64,000 bases of DNA from UBA11612 sp963976395 (lineage in GTDB: Bacteria; Pseudomonadota; Alphaproteobacteria; Rhodospirillales; Rhodospirillaceae). Of the stretch, positions 45,640 through 54,883 are shown piece after piece. The translations under genes were made by a program, and so were the position numbers. How positions within the stretch are numbered: the first letter of the stretch is position 1; each line of letters begins with the position of its first letter. Location of the stretch: positions 1 through 64,000 of the forward strand of contig CAXBLG010000007.1 in NCBI GenBank assembly GCA_963976395.1, read 5' to 3'. A model generated the notes under the pieces. It ran no database searches, was not told the DNA's origin, and saw only the letters and a program-made list of their open reading frames with translations.

Positions 45640-47646
45640 ATGGCTGACCTTTTCCAACAAAACGCCCGCGGGAGCAAAGCTCGCGGAGACAACAAGAGTA
45701 AACGCGGGGATTACACCGCGCACGATATCGAGGTGCTGGAAGGACTGGAACCGGTCCGCCGCAGGCCAGGAATGTACATTGGCGGCTCGGATGAAGCGGC
45801 CATGCACCATCTCATTGCCGAGGCCCTTGATAACGCCATGGACGAAGCCGTGGCGGGCCATGCGACCACGATCGAAGTCAATCTCGGCGCTGGTAACGAA
45901 GTGATGATCCGCGATAACGGACGCGGTATCCCCATCGACCCACATCCCAAGTTTCCGAAACTGTCCGCGTTGGAAGTCATTATGACGACCTTACACTCCG
46001 GCGGTAAATTCTCCGGCAAGGTTTACCAAACCTCCGGAGGTTTGCACGGCGTCGGCATCAGCGTGGTGAATGCTTTGTCCAGTTCGCTGGTTGTTGAGGT
46101 TGCTCGCGACAAGAAGCTTTGGACACAAAAATTCAGTCGCGGCAAACCGAAGTCTAAATTGACCAAAGGCGCGAATGTTAATCGACGCGGCACAACCATA
46201 ACCTTCACGCCCGACACTCAGATATTTGGTGAAGACTCACAGTTTAAAGCAGCCAACGTCTATCGCATGGTGCGTTCAAAAGCGTATCTGTTCGAAGGCG
46301 TGAAAGTTCGTTGGTCGTGCGACAAGGCGCTACTCAAAGGCGATGACAAGACCCCTGCCGAAGAAGAGTTGCACTTCGAAAACGGCCTGCGGGACTATTT
46401 GACCCACGTGCTCAATGGCCGTCAAAAATTGATCGAGCCGTTCTTCGCGGGCACGGCCGACCTACCGGAAGATGCTGGTCGTGTCGAATGGGCTATGTGC
46501 TGGCCCGACGATGAGCAAGGTTTTCTATCCTCCTATTGCAATACGGTGCCCACGCCCGAGGGCGGCACTCACGAACAAGGTCTTAGAACAGCGCTCCTTC
46601 GCGGACTTAAAGCCTACGGCGAGATGACCAACACCAAAGGTGTTGGCAGCATTACCGGCGAAGATGTGTGGGGCGGCGCATGTATTATGCTTTCGGTTTT
46701 TATCAAAGACCCACAATTCCAAGGGCAAACAAAGGAAAAGCTCGTCAGCGTTCAGGCGGCGCGGCTCGTCGAAACGGTTGTCAAAGACCATTTCGACCAC
46801 TGGCTCTCGGGTGATGTCTCCAATGCCAAGACTTTACTTGAAACGGCCCTTGCGCGCGCAAACGAACGTGCCCGCAAAAAACAAGACCAGGACTTAAGCC
46901 GCAAATCCGCCACCAAGAAATTACGGTTGCCCGGCAAACTTACCGACTGCACCAAAACATCGCCGATCGGAACCGAGTTATTTATTGTTGAGGGCGACAG
47001 CGCCGGCGGCTCAGCCAAACAGGCACGCCGCCGCGAGACTCAAGCGATACTGCCTTTGCGCGGCAAAATCTTGAACGTGGCCTCGGCGACCGACGACAAA
47101 TTCCGCGCCAATCAGGAGCTCCAAGACCTGATTGAAGCTCTGGGATGCGGTATTCGCGACCGCTACAACGAGAGCAAGCTGCGGTATGAAAAAATTATCA
47201 TCATGACTGACGCTGACGTTGACGGTGCACATATCGCCAGCTTGTTGATGACTTTCTTTTACCGTGAAGTACGCCCTCTCATTGAAAACGGGCATCTTTA
47301 TTTGGCGCAGCCACCCTTGTACCGGCTCAGCCAGCGCGGCACGACGGCTTATGCCATGGATGACGCTCATAAGGACGAATTGATCAAATCCAAATTCGAC
47401 AGTCGGGGTAAAGTGGACGTTAGCCGATTCAAAGGTCTGGGCGAGATGCCACCGGCTCAACTCAAGGAGACCACAATGGACCCGACCCGGAGAACATTGA
47501 TGAAAGTTGTTCTGGCCGATGCGTCAGCAAAAAGCGAGTTGCGTGCAACCGAGACTCTGGTCGAGCAACTCATGGGCCGCAAGCCGGAGGAACGTTTCAA
47601 GTTTATCCAAGAGCGCGCCAAGTTTGCGGGCGAATTGGATTTCTAG
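45640..47646 (+). CDS. parE: DNA topoisomerase IV subunit B
   Basis: ATPase subunit of topoisomerase IV, which decatenates daughter chromosomes. The GHKL ATPase motifs (EALDNAMDEAV, IRDNGRGIPID, GGLHGVGISVVNALS), the transducer region and the TOPRIM motifs (FIVEGDSAGGSAK, IIIMTDADVDGAHI) are present. The short insertion pattern and the sequence KGLGEMPPAQLKETTMDP support ParE over GyrB. From ATG 45640 the product is 668 aa; a TTG at 45631 is in frame. Its stop overlaps the stop of the opposite-strand unknown gene by 4 bases. Confidence 0.94.
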   Translation: MADLFQQNARGSKARGDNKSKRGDYTAHDIEVLEGLEPVRRRPGMYIGGSDEAAMHHLIAEALDNAMDEAVAGHATTIEVNLGAGNEVMIRDNGRGIPIDPHPKFPKLSALEVIMTTLHSGGKFSGKVYQTSGGLHGVGISVVNALSSSLVVEVARDKKLWTQKFSRGKPKSKLTKGANVNRRGTTITFTPDTQIFGEDSQFKAANVYRMVRSKAYLFEGVKVRWSCDKALLKGDDKTPAEEELHFENGLRDYLTHVLNGRQKLIEPFFAGTADLPEDAGRVEWAMCWPDDEQGFLSSYCNTVPTPEGGTHEQGLRTALLRGLKAYGEMTNTKGVGSITGEDVWGGACIMLSVFIKDPQFQGQTKEKLVSVQAARLVETVVKDHFDHWLSGDVSNAKTLLETALARANERARKKQDQDLSRKSATKKLRLPGKLTDCTKTSPIGTELFIVEGDSAGGSAKQARRRETQAILPLRGKILNVASATDDKFRANQELQDLIEALGCGIRDRYNESKLRYEKIIIMTDADVDGAHIASLLMTFFYREVRPLIENGHLYLAQPPLYRLSQRGTTAYAMDDAHKDELIKSKFDSRGKVDVSRFKGLGEMPPAQLKETTMDPTRRTLMKVVLADASAKSELRATETLVEQLMGRKPEERFKFIQERAKFAGELDF

Positions 47647-48263
47647 GTGGCAACATCGTCCGACATGAATATCGCCGGGCGGTATGTAATACAGGCCTTG
47701 TCTACATCACTCAGCTGTCGGCGCAAAAGCATCCGGTAAGCTTCTTCCAATCCCTTTTCGCCACGCATTAGCAGCGTCCACGCCTCACGACCCTTCGGCA
47801 AAATCTCAGGTCGGGAAAGGATGTGCGATGAAACGATCCACGTCCTCAAACCTTTTGCGACAGCGAGGCTAAAAAGCGAGTTGAACCGAGTCATATCGCC
47901 ATGCAATTTCAGCATGTCGTCGGCATAGGTGCGTAAAAACACGGACGCGGCCGCATCCACAGCCTTCGAGCCGTCAAAATATTCCACAGGAAACGGGACA
48001 TCCAGTTGCCGTGTCGCGTCCAGGCTTTTCTTCGCCAGCATGGCCGCCGCCAGCGTACTCGAAAGCTCGCCCGGGAACGACCCGCGCAGATGCGCTAGAT
48101 AGTCTCGGATCAGATGTTCCGGCGACTTAGGTTTCTTGAAGTGACGACCAATCGCGCGGATAAGCGTGACCAATCCGGCACCTCTTTGGAAGAACTCTTC
48201 GTCCGGCGCTTTAGTCTGCCGATGAAATGACGATTGAAGATGCTGCCTTGGCTTTAGAACCAT
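47643..48263 (-). CDS. unknown protein in valine operon
   Basis: I do not recognise this 206-residue protein. It is soluble with no signal or membrane helix, strongly helical and basic. It includes KSPEHLIRDYLAHLRGSFP, FLRTYADDMLKLHGDMTRFN, then AVAKGLRTWIVSSHILSRP. Its ATG overlaps the stop of mmsB (TGATG), so it is the last gene of the acd-hydrolase-mmsB operon and its translation is coupled to it. A role in branched-chain amino-acid or acyl-CoA metabolism is inferred from position only. Its end overlaps parE tail to tail by 4 bases. Confidence 0.65.
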   Translation of the reverse strand: MVLKPRQHLQSSFHRQTKAPDEEFFQRGAGLVTLIRAIGRHFKKPKSPEHLIRDYLAHLRGSFPGELSSTLAAAMLAKKSLDATRQLDVPFPVEYFDGSKAVDAAASVFLRTYADDMLKLHGDMTRFNSLFSLAVAKGLRTWIVSSHILSRPEILPKGREAWTLLMRGEKGLEEAYRMLLRRQLSDVDKACITYRPAIFMSDDVAT

Positions 48264-49138
48264 CAGAGTTCGCGGATCACGCCTGAAAAGTCGACGCCGC
48301 CGTTACCGTCCTCGACAAATTTTTCGTAAAACTCTGTCGCCGCTTTACCCATGGGTGTTTTCGCGCTCGCTGTTGCGGCCGCGTCCTGACTGAGACGCAG
48401 GTCTTTGAGCATCATGGCAGCGGCAAACCCAGGTTTGTAATCCCGGTTCGACGGCGCCGTCGGCACAATCCCCGGAGCCGGGCAATACGAAGTCATCGAC
48501 CAGCACTGACCGGAGGCTTTCGAGCTAATTTCAAAAAGAACTTTCGGATCTAGGCCAAGTTTTTCGCCCAGTGAAAAGGCTTCGCAGGTTCCGATCATGG
48601 AAATGCCGAGCAGCATGTTGTTGCAAACTTTCGCCACCTGACCGTTCCCCGCAGGTCCGGCATGAACGATGGTTTTACCCATAACGTCCAGGAAGGGCTT
48701 TGCTGCGGTAAACGCCGCATCACTGCCGCCAACCATAAAGGTTAACGTACCGGCTTCTGATGCCGCGACACCACCCGAAACAGGCGCGTCCACCATCAGA
48801 ACACCTTTACCTTCCGCAGCCGATATGACTTCGCGTGCCGAAGGCACATCAACAGTCGAGCAATCCATCAGAACCGCGCCCTTCGCAACGGCATCGATAA
48901 CACCATCGTCGATGTAAACCTGCTTCACGTGCTTGCCGGCGGGCAACATCGTAATTACAGCATCGGCATCTTTGGCCGCTTCAGCCGGACTGCCCGCAGC
49001 TTGGCCACCGGCATCTGTCAGGGTCTTAACAGCGTCAGCAGAAAGATCAAAAACACGAACCGTGTGTCCGGCCTTAAGTTGATTCTTGGCCATGGGTCCG
49101 CCCATGTTGCCAAGTCCGATAAATGCAATGATCGCCAC
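48263..49138 (-). CDS. mmsB: 3-hydroxyisobutyrate dehydrogenase
   Basis: NAD-dependent oxidation of 3-hydroxyisobutyrate to methylmalonate semialdehyde in valine breakdown. The Rossmann motif FIGLGNMGGPMAKN, the substrate loop DAPVSGGVAASEAGTLT, and the catalytic lysine in GNGQVAKVCNNML are present; 291 aa is normal. It lies one base after the hydrolase stop and overlaps the next gene's start, so it is inside a four-gene operon on the minus strand. Confidence 0.96.
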   Translation of the reverse strand: MAIIAFIGLGNMGGPMAKNQLKAGHTVRVFDLSADAVKTLTDAGGQAAGSPAEAAKDADAVITMLPAGKHVKQVYIDDGVIDAVAKGAVLMDCSTVDVPSAREVISAAEGKGVLMVDAPVSGGVAASEAGTLTFMVGGSDAAFTAAKPFLDVMGKTIVHAGPAGNGQVAKVCNNMLLGISMIGTCEAFSLGEKLGLDPKVLFEISSKASGQCWSMTSYCPAPGIVPTAPSNRDYKPGFAAAMMLKDLRLSQDAAATASAKTPMGKAATEFYEKFVEDGNGGVDFSGVIREL

Positions 49139-49139
49139 G

Positions 49140-50225
49140 TTAATTCTCCCTGACTATATCGCTTAAGTCTAATTCATCCCCAGGTAGAGGCGCAAAGTAC
49201 GCGTTCACCCGTGCCTCGTCGATTTCCTCAAGTGTTGCGGGTTTCCACTGCGGCTTCATATCCTTGTCCACTAAAAGAGCGCGAACGCCCTCATAGAAGT
49301 CATGGTCTGCCGCAAAACGGTTGGCAAGACGCCATTCCATACGCATGCAATCCGCAAAGTCGAGTTTTGCGCCTTCTTTAATTTGCTTAAAGGTCACTTT
49401 CATCGACAGCGGTGACTTTTGCCCCATGGTTTTTGCCTGCGCGGCCGCCCACTCGCTGCCGTCGGAGTCCAGCGATGCCAGGATGGCCTCGACGGACTCG
49501 TGACCGAAATGTTTGTCTATGTTTTCCCGCTCGCCGCGGATGTCCACGCTTTCCGTTGAAGCGGCAAACGATCCAATAATGTCCGTGACCTGAGCAAGAT
49601 CGCTCGTTGCTTCCGTCGCGAGCTTTGCGACCAGCGCATCCATGCTTTCGCTCGGCAAAAACGTATCGGCAACGCCCCACGCCACACACTCGGCACCTTT
49701 AAGGCGGCGTCCGGTCAGTGCGAGATACATGCCGACCGCGCCGTCCAGGCGCGAGAGAAAATATGAGCCCCCGACATCTGGAAATAACCCGATACCTGTT
49801 TCCGGCATGGCGAACATCGTGCGGTCCGTGGCCACCACATAAGATCCATGCTCGGACAAGCCGACCCCGCCGCCCATAGAGATGCCATCAACCAAAGCAA
49901 TATAGGGCTTAGGAAAATGCTTAATCAGCGTGTTGCAGCGGTACTCAGTGCGCCAGAAATCGCGCGGATAGGGTTTGCCGGCGCGCCCATCCTCATAAAG
50001 CCGGACAATATCTCCCCCGGCACAAAACGCCTTCTCGCCCTCGCCACGCACAACGACGGCATTGATGTTTTTATCCTCGGCCCACTCCTGCAGTTTGGGC
50101 AACAGATGCTGACACATCGTCAATGTCAGTGCGTTTAATGCCTTCGGGCGATTCAGAAGAATGTGGCCGACGCCGCCCATCACCTCAAATTGGATCTCGT
50201 CTGTGGGACTCAATGTATCTGACAT
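49140..50225 (-). CDS. 3-hydroxyisobutyryl-CoA hydrolase (HIBCH-like)
   Basis: Releases 3-hydroxyisobutyrate from its CoA ester in valine catabolism. The 361-residue crotonase-fold protein has LNRPKALNALTL, GEGEKAFCAGGDIVRLYEDG, and the HIBCH-type SMGGGVGLSEHGSYVVATDR and FAMPETGIGLFPDVGGSYFLSRL. The length and C-terminal extension (DHDFYEGVRALLVDKD, KPQWKPATLEEI) separate it from plain enoyl-CoA hydratases. ATG 50225 overlaps the acd stop (TAATG). Confidence 0.93.
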   Translation of the reverse strand: MSDTLSPTDEIQFEVMGGVGHILLNRPKALNALTLTMCQHLLPKLQEWAEDKNINAVVVRGEGEKAFCAGGDIVRLYEDGRAGKPYPRDFWRTEYRCNTLIKHFPKPYIALVDGISMGGGVGLSEHGSYVVATDRTMFAMPETGIGLFPDVGGSYFLSRLDGAVGMYLALTGRRLKGAECVAWGVADTFLPSESMDALVAKLATEATSDLAQVTDIIGSFAASTESVDIRGERENIDKHFGHESVEAILASLDSDGSEWAAAQAKTMGQKSPLSMKVTFKQIKEGAKLDFADCMRMEWRLANRFAADHDFYEGVRALLVDKDMKPQWKPATLEEIDEARVNAYFAPLPGDELDLSDIVREN

Positions 50226-51373
50226 TAGCGGCCAGCCCCTTGCAGCAGATAGCGGGAAATAATTACACGCATGATTTCGTTGGTGCCTTCCAAAATTTGA
50301 TGCACGCGGGCATCGCGCATGTATCGTTCAATGGGGTAATCTTTTAAATAGCCATACCCGCCATGCAATTGCAGCGCGGAGTTGCAAACTTCAAACCCAA
50401 CATCGGTGGCAAATCTTTTTGCCATGGCACACAGCTTGGTGGCCTCGGCGCTTTTGTCGTCGAGACTTGCTGCTGCGTTCAAAACCATAAGTCGGGCGGC
50501 TTCAAGGTCCGTCGCCATATCGGCGAGTTTGAACTGGATTGTCTGAAACTTGCTGAGCGGATTGCCGAACTGCGAGCGGCCCTGAACATATTCGGTTGCC
50601 GCCTCCAGGGAAGCGCGCGCAGCACCAAGAGAACAGGCCGCGATATTAATCCGGCCGCCATCAAGACCAGCCATGGCGATTTTAAAACCTTCGCCTTCAT
50701 CGCCGACGATGTTTGTCACCGGCACGCGGCAGTCTTCGAAAATCACCATCGAGGTCGGCTGGCTGTTCCAGCCGAGTTTCTTTTCCTGCGCGCCGAAGCT
50801 AATTCCTTTGGCGTCCTTATCGACGATCATGCAACTGATGCCCTTAGGGCCTTCGCCGCCGGTACGCACCATGCATACATAAACATCCGAGCGACCGCCG
50901 CCGGAGATGAACGCCTTGGTGCCGTTGAGAACATAGTGGTCCCCATCACGCACCGCCTTTGTGCGCAAGGCTGCTGCATCGGACCCTGAGGACGGCTCGG
51001 TCAGGCAATAGCTGGCAAAGAATTCCATGGAGCAAATTTTGGGCAGATACTTTTGCTTAAGTGCTTCGCTCCCAAAGCGGTCGATCATCGACGCTGCCAT
51101 ATTGTGAATCGAGATATACGCAGCGGTTGAAGTGCACCCGGCCGCCAGCTCTTCCAGAATAATCACGCTGTCCATGCGGCCCAATCCGCTGCCGCCAAAA
51201 TCGGGCGAAACGTATAGTCCGCCAAATCCCAATTCCGCGGCGGCCCTTAATTCGGCCTCTGGGAAGATTTTTTCCTCGTCCCATTTGGCGGCATTGGGGG
51301 TCATCTGATCCCGGGCAAACTTTCGGGCGGTGTCCTGAAAGGCTTGCTGGTCGTCCGAAAGTTTAAAATCCAT
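50225..51373 (-). CDS. isobutyryl-CoA-type acyl-CoA dehydrogenase
   Basis: FAD enzyme that makes methacrylyl-CoA from isobutyryl-CoA (assignment from operon context). The 382-residue protein begins MDFKLSDDQQAF and shows YCLTEPSSGSDAAALRT, the FAD-binding FGNPLSKFQTIQFKLADMAT, LHGGYGYLKDYPIERYMRDARV and the catalytic Glu in HQILEGTNEIMRVI. It heads the operon acd-hydrolase-mmsB-unknown. An enoyl-CoA hydratase that would act between this enzyme and the hydrolase is not in the window. Confidence 0.93.
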   Translation of the reverse strand: MDFKLSDDQQAFQDTARKFARDQMTPNAAKWDEEKIFPEAELRAAAELGFGGLYVSPDFGGSGLGRMDSVIILEELAAGCTSTAAYISIHNMAASMIDRFGSEALKQKYLPKICSMEFFASYCLTEPSSGSDAAALRTKAVRDGDHYVLNGTKAFISGGGRSDVYVCMVRTGGEGPKGISCMIVDKDAKGISFGAQEKKLGWNSQPTSMVIFEDCRVPVTNIVGDEGEGFKIAMAGLDGGRINIAACSLGAARASLEAATEYVQGRSQFGNPLSKFQTIQFKLADMATDLEAARLMVLNAAASLDDKSAEATKLCAMAKRFATDVGFEVCNSALQLHGGYGYLKDYPIERYMRDARVHQILEGTNEIMRVIISRYLLQGAGR

Positions 51374-51585
51374 ACGCGCTTTCTCCCGGGCCACTTCGGC
51401 GGCTTTTTTCAGTGTGGTATGACATATATGTATTTCTTCGATTTATGGAGAAAAGTTGCCGATTTCTCCGGTTTTTCGGAGAACAGCACTTTAGAATTGA
51501 CATCCCTGGCCCGCTCTTGTTTAGACAGGTTTTATCACTATAGATTTAGCGTTGACCATCCCACGATAACCAGAGGAGAGCCGCT

Positions 51586-53013
51586 ATGCCGCCGCTCGAA
51601 ACAGCCGCGCAAGACGCCGATACTCTTACACCGGAGCTTGAAATCAAAGGGTTAATTGACCGCTCTCGAGCGGCTCAGGCCCAGATTGAAAACTACACCC
51701 AAGACCAGGTGAACCAGCTGATTCGCGCTCTGGTGTGGGCTGTAGCCCGTCCCGGGGTGGCCGAGAAAATCGCCCAGTTCACCGTGGATGAGACCCAACT
51801 CGGCAATTACGAGGGTAAATTTCTCAAAATCGCCCGTAAAACCCGCGCGACTCTGATGGACATCATCGACGACAAGTCTGTGGGCGTCATTGAAGAGGAC
51901 AAAGAGCGCAACATTGTAAAAATTGCCAAGCCAATGGGCGTGATCGGCGCTTTGTCTCCGTCCACCAATCCAGAAGCTACACCGGTGATCAAGGCGATCT
52001 CGGCCATTAAGGGTCGCAACTCGATCATTATTGCGCCGCACCCGCGCGCCAAGCTGACCAACAAGATGATCTGCGATATTATGCGCGAAACCTTGAAGGC
52101 TTACGGCGCTCCGGAAGATTTGGTTATCGCCATTGAAGTGCCCTCATTGGAAAAAACCAACGAATTGATGCGCCAGTGCGATCGTGTTCTGGCCACCGGC
52201 GGCGGACCTATGGTCAAAGCCGCCTATTCCAGCGGCACACCTGCCCTGGGTGTCGGCGTTGGCAACGCCGTCATCACCGTGGACGATACCGCCGATCTCG
52301 ACGATGCGGCCGAGAAAATCCGCATTTCCAAAACCCTCGATTTCGCGGCTTCGTGTTCGGCCGACAATTCCGTGGTGCTGCTTGAGCCCATCTACGACCA
52401 GATGCTCCAGAAACTTCAGGACAAGGGCGGATACGTCGTCAGCCCGGAAGAAAAAACCAAACTCCAAAATACTATCTGGGAAGACGGACATCTCAACGCC
52501 AACATCGTCGCGCAGCCGGCCGAGAAGATTGCCGGCATGGCAGGCATTGACCTTCCGGAAGGCAAAACTTTCTTCATCGTTCCGGAAACTGGCTGGGGTC
52601 CGGACCACCCGTTCTCCGGCGAAAAGCTGTCCGTGGTCGTGGCGCTCTACAAAACCAAAGACATTGATGGCGCGATTGCATTGACCAACAACATCCAGGC
52701 CTACCAGGGTCAGGGGCACTCTTGCGGCATTTACTCGACCAACGACGACAACATCATGAAGTTGGCCAATGCCACCAAGACGTCCCGCGTAATGGTCAAC
52801 CAGCCGCAAGCACCATCTAACAGCGGAAACTTGTGGAACGGCATGCGCCAAACCTTCTCTCTGGGCTGCGGCTCATGGGGCGGAAACGGCACCAACAACA
52901 ACATCACATGGCGCGATTTGATCAACGAGACTTGGGTGTCTAAGCCTCTCGCCAAACCCAAAGAGCTTCTCCCCGACGAAGTGCTGTTCGGCAAGGACAT
53001 CATGGAAAAATAA
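51586..53013 (+). CDS. CoA-acylating aldehyde dehydrogenase (SucD/SauS/EutE-like)
   Basis: A 475-residue aldehyde dehydrogenase that probably oxidises an aldehyde to an acyl-CoA with NAD(P). It has the AdhE/EutE-type motifs KPMGVIGALSPSTNPEATPV, the NAD-binding ATGGGPMVKAAYSSG, the nucleophile cysteine in DFAASCSADNSVV, and the C-terminal QAPSNSGNLWNGM, FSLGCGSWGGN. Relatives include succinate-semialdehyde dehydrogenase (acylating) SucD and sulfoacetaldehyde dehydrogenase SauS; I cannot separate these. It is divergent from the valine operon, has GAGGAG before the ATG, and is followed by two hairpins including a strong terminator. Confidence 0.88.
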   Translation: MPPLETAAQDADTLTPELEIKGLIDRSRAAQAQIENYTQDQVNQLIRALVWAVARPGVAEKIAQFTVDETQLGNYEGKFLKIARKTRATLMDIIDDKSVGVIEEDKERNIVKIAKPMGVIGALSPSTNPEATPVIKAISAIKGRNSIIIAPHPRAKLTNKMICDIMRETLKAYGAPEDLVIAIEVPSLEKTNELMRQCDRVLATGGGPMVKAAYSSGTPALGVGVGNAVITVDDTADLDDAAEKIRISKTLDFAASCSADNSVVLLEPIYDQMLQKLQDKGGYVVSPEEKTKLQNTIWEDGHLNANIVAQPAEKIAGMAGIDLPEGKTFFIVPETGWGPDHPFSGEKLSVVVALYKTKDIDGAIALTNNIQAYQGQGHSCGIYSTNDDNIMKLANATKTSRVMVNQPQAPSNSGNLWNGMRQTFSLGCGSWGGNGTNNNITWRDLINETWVSKPLAKPKELLPDEVLFGKDIMEK

Positions 53014-53074
53014 AATAGGCTCAAGCCTATTAGAAAATTTCAAAGGGCCGGCGGAAACGTCGGCCCTTTTTTTT
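53014..53074 (+). terminator. double hairpin with intrinsic terminator after the aldehyde dehydrogenase
   Basis: First hairpin: AATAGGC (53014-53020), TCAA, GCCTATT (53025-53031), directly after the stop codon. Second hairpin: AAAGGGCCG (53042-53050) and CGGCCCTTT (53061-53069), continued by an uninterrupted T run to 53074. The second has every mark of a Rho-independent terminator; the first may stabilise the mRNA end. The following 274 bases (53075-53348) hold no recognisable gene. Confidence 0.9.
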
Positions 53075-53348
53075 CGTCTCGTCACACAGAAAGTACGTTG
53101 CATGCACAACCACTGAGAATCTGACGACACAAGCGGCGCATAGGTTGGGATGGTGGACCGATCAGGACAAAGATGGGCACTTGATTCTCTTCGTATCTCT
53201 TACTGGATAGAAGACCAAACGTTCGAATATCACCGAGAGAACTGCCTAGATGCTATAGTGGTTGGTGTCTGAGCATAAACTTTAAGCGTACCTAAACAAG
53301 GCGCTACAGGTCGTTCAGGACAAAAGCACATAGCTACGCCAATATCTC

Positions 53349-54881
53349 TCATCCCCTTTCGAAGGCTGATCGCCGTATTTTGCCCCATCCGCCTTTGCCG
53401 CGCACGAACTCCACCCACCCCACGACACGCCACCAGTTATTGATTTGCCGGTATCCGAAATTCTCTAGAATTGCCGCCGCTGTTAGGACCAACAGATGCC
53501 AAGCCTTTGGATATCGGCGCAGCTGCATTTCGGCCAAAATCAACGACCCCACACTCAGAAATACGCCGTACACAAAAGTAATTGCGAGATAGGCCAAAAA
53601 GAAATCGAGATTCAGCATCCCGAGGCCGTACAAAATAGGCATCGTAATGTACCCCAACACCTCTAGCGGCGGTCCGATCACATCCGTGATCAGGATATTG
53701 GCATAGCCGATCGAACCGGCAACCCCGTACTCAGATCGCCCCATCATGTCCCTATGCTTGAAAAATGATTCAAGACTACCCCGCTCCCATCGCTTGCGCT
53801 GTCCGCCGAGATCTCTGAGTCGTGTCGGCGCAATGGTCCAGCATACGGGCTCTGGAACGAACATCATTTTGTAATCGTTGTCTCTTTCTCCCATCACACG
53901 GTGCATCTTGACGATGATTTCCATATCCTCGCCGACCATGTCCCGGCTGTACCCGCCGACTTGCATCAAAATGGAGCGCTTGAATATGCCGAAGGCTCCG
54001 GAGATGAGCATCATGGCTCCCAGTTCACTCCAACCGAGCCGGGCAATGAGAAATGCGCGGAAGTACTCGACTATCTGAAACAGCGATAGGGCATCGGTGG
54101 GCAATCCGATGGACGTCACCCGTCCATGGCGCACCTGGCAACCATTGGCGACGCGAATAGACCCACCAACGGCGATGATGTGATCAAAGTCTTCAACAAA
54201 GGGCTGGACGGCGCGCAGAAGTGCGTCTGATTCTAAAATGGAGTCGGCGTCCACCGCACACACCAGTGGGCTACGAGCGACATTGATACCTGCGTTCAAA
54301 GCGTCCGCTTTGCCGCCGTTTTCCTTATCGATAACAAGGAGTTTGGGATAGTTGTCGGCCTTATAAAACCCGCGGATAGCAGCATGTTCAAGCACGGGGT
54401 CATAGGCCCGCACAGCCGGTTTCAGGTCGAATGCCTTTCGCAGAACTTCCAGCGTTCCATCCTGCGAACCATCGTTGACAATAACAATCTCAAATTCAGG
54501 ATAGTGCAGCGCCAGAAGCGACCGTACATTGTCCGCAACGGTCTCCTCCTCATTATAGGCCGGCACAATCAAGCATATCGGCAATGTTTGACGATGAAAT
54601 CTCCACCACGCCGATAACGAGTCCTTCACGCGACCTCTTCGGCGCAGCGCCTTATACCCCAGCAAAAATTGCACGGTATAAAGAGCGTTCAGTACAATGC
54701 CATTTATGAAAATGAGCCATGCGACAGTAACGGCGATGAGAACCGTGGTGTCGCCAAACTGAGTTGCACGCAGAAAAATGCTGGCGCCAGAAAGTGTTTC
54801 TAGAACTACGGCTGAGCTCTCTCCGAGCCACTCAATACTCCGAGCCATCAAGTTGCGAATGATTGCGTAGTACTCGCTCAT
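53349..54881 (-). CDS. processive family 2 glycosyltransferase (PgaC/IcaA-like)
   Basis: A 510-residue membrane glycosyltransferase that probably polymerises an N-acetylhexosamine polysaccharide. N-terminal membrane helices lie at about 45-80. The GT-A domain has the nucleotide-sugar Asp in VIVNDGSQDG, DxD in CAVDADS, the base motif GEDMEI and the processive QxxRW motif (GGQRKRWERG). Three or more C-terminal helices (PILYGLGMLNLDFFLAYLAI, TFVYGVFLSVGSLIL) follow. It is the last gene of a five-gene minus-strand run with a deacetylase, receiver, TPR-barrel and HEAT gene; spacing to the HEAT gene is 2 bases. Confidence 0.9.
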   Translation of the reverse strand: MSEYYAIIRNLMARSIEWLGESSAVVLETLSGASIFLRATQFGDTTVLIAVTVAWLIFINGIVLNALYTVQFLLGYKALRRRGRVKDSLSAWWRFHRQTLPICLIVPAYNEEETVADNVRSLLALHYPEFEIVIVNDGSQDGTLEVLRKAFDLKPAVRAYDPVLEHAAIRGFYKADNYPKLLVIDKENGGKADALNAGINVARSPLVCAVDADSILESDALLRAVQPFVEDFDHIIAVGGSIRVANGCQVRHGRVTSIGLPTDALSLFQIVEYFRAFLIARLGWSELGAMMLISGAFGIFKRSILMQVGGYSRDMVGEDMEIIVKMHRVMGERDNDYKMMFVPEPVCWTIAPTRLRDLGGQRKRWERGSLESFFKHRDMMGRSEYGVAGSIGYANILITDVIGPPLEVLGYITMPILYGLGMLNLDFFLAYLAITFVYGVFLSVGSLILAEMQLRRYPKAWHLLVLTAAAILENFGYRQINNWWRVVGWVEFVRGKGGWGKIRRSAFERG

Positions 54882-54883
54882 GT

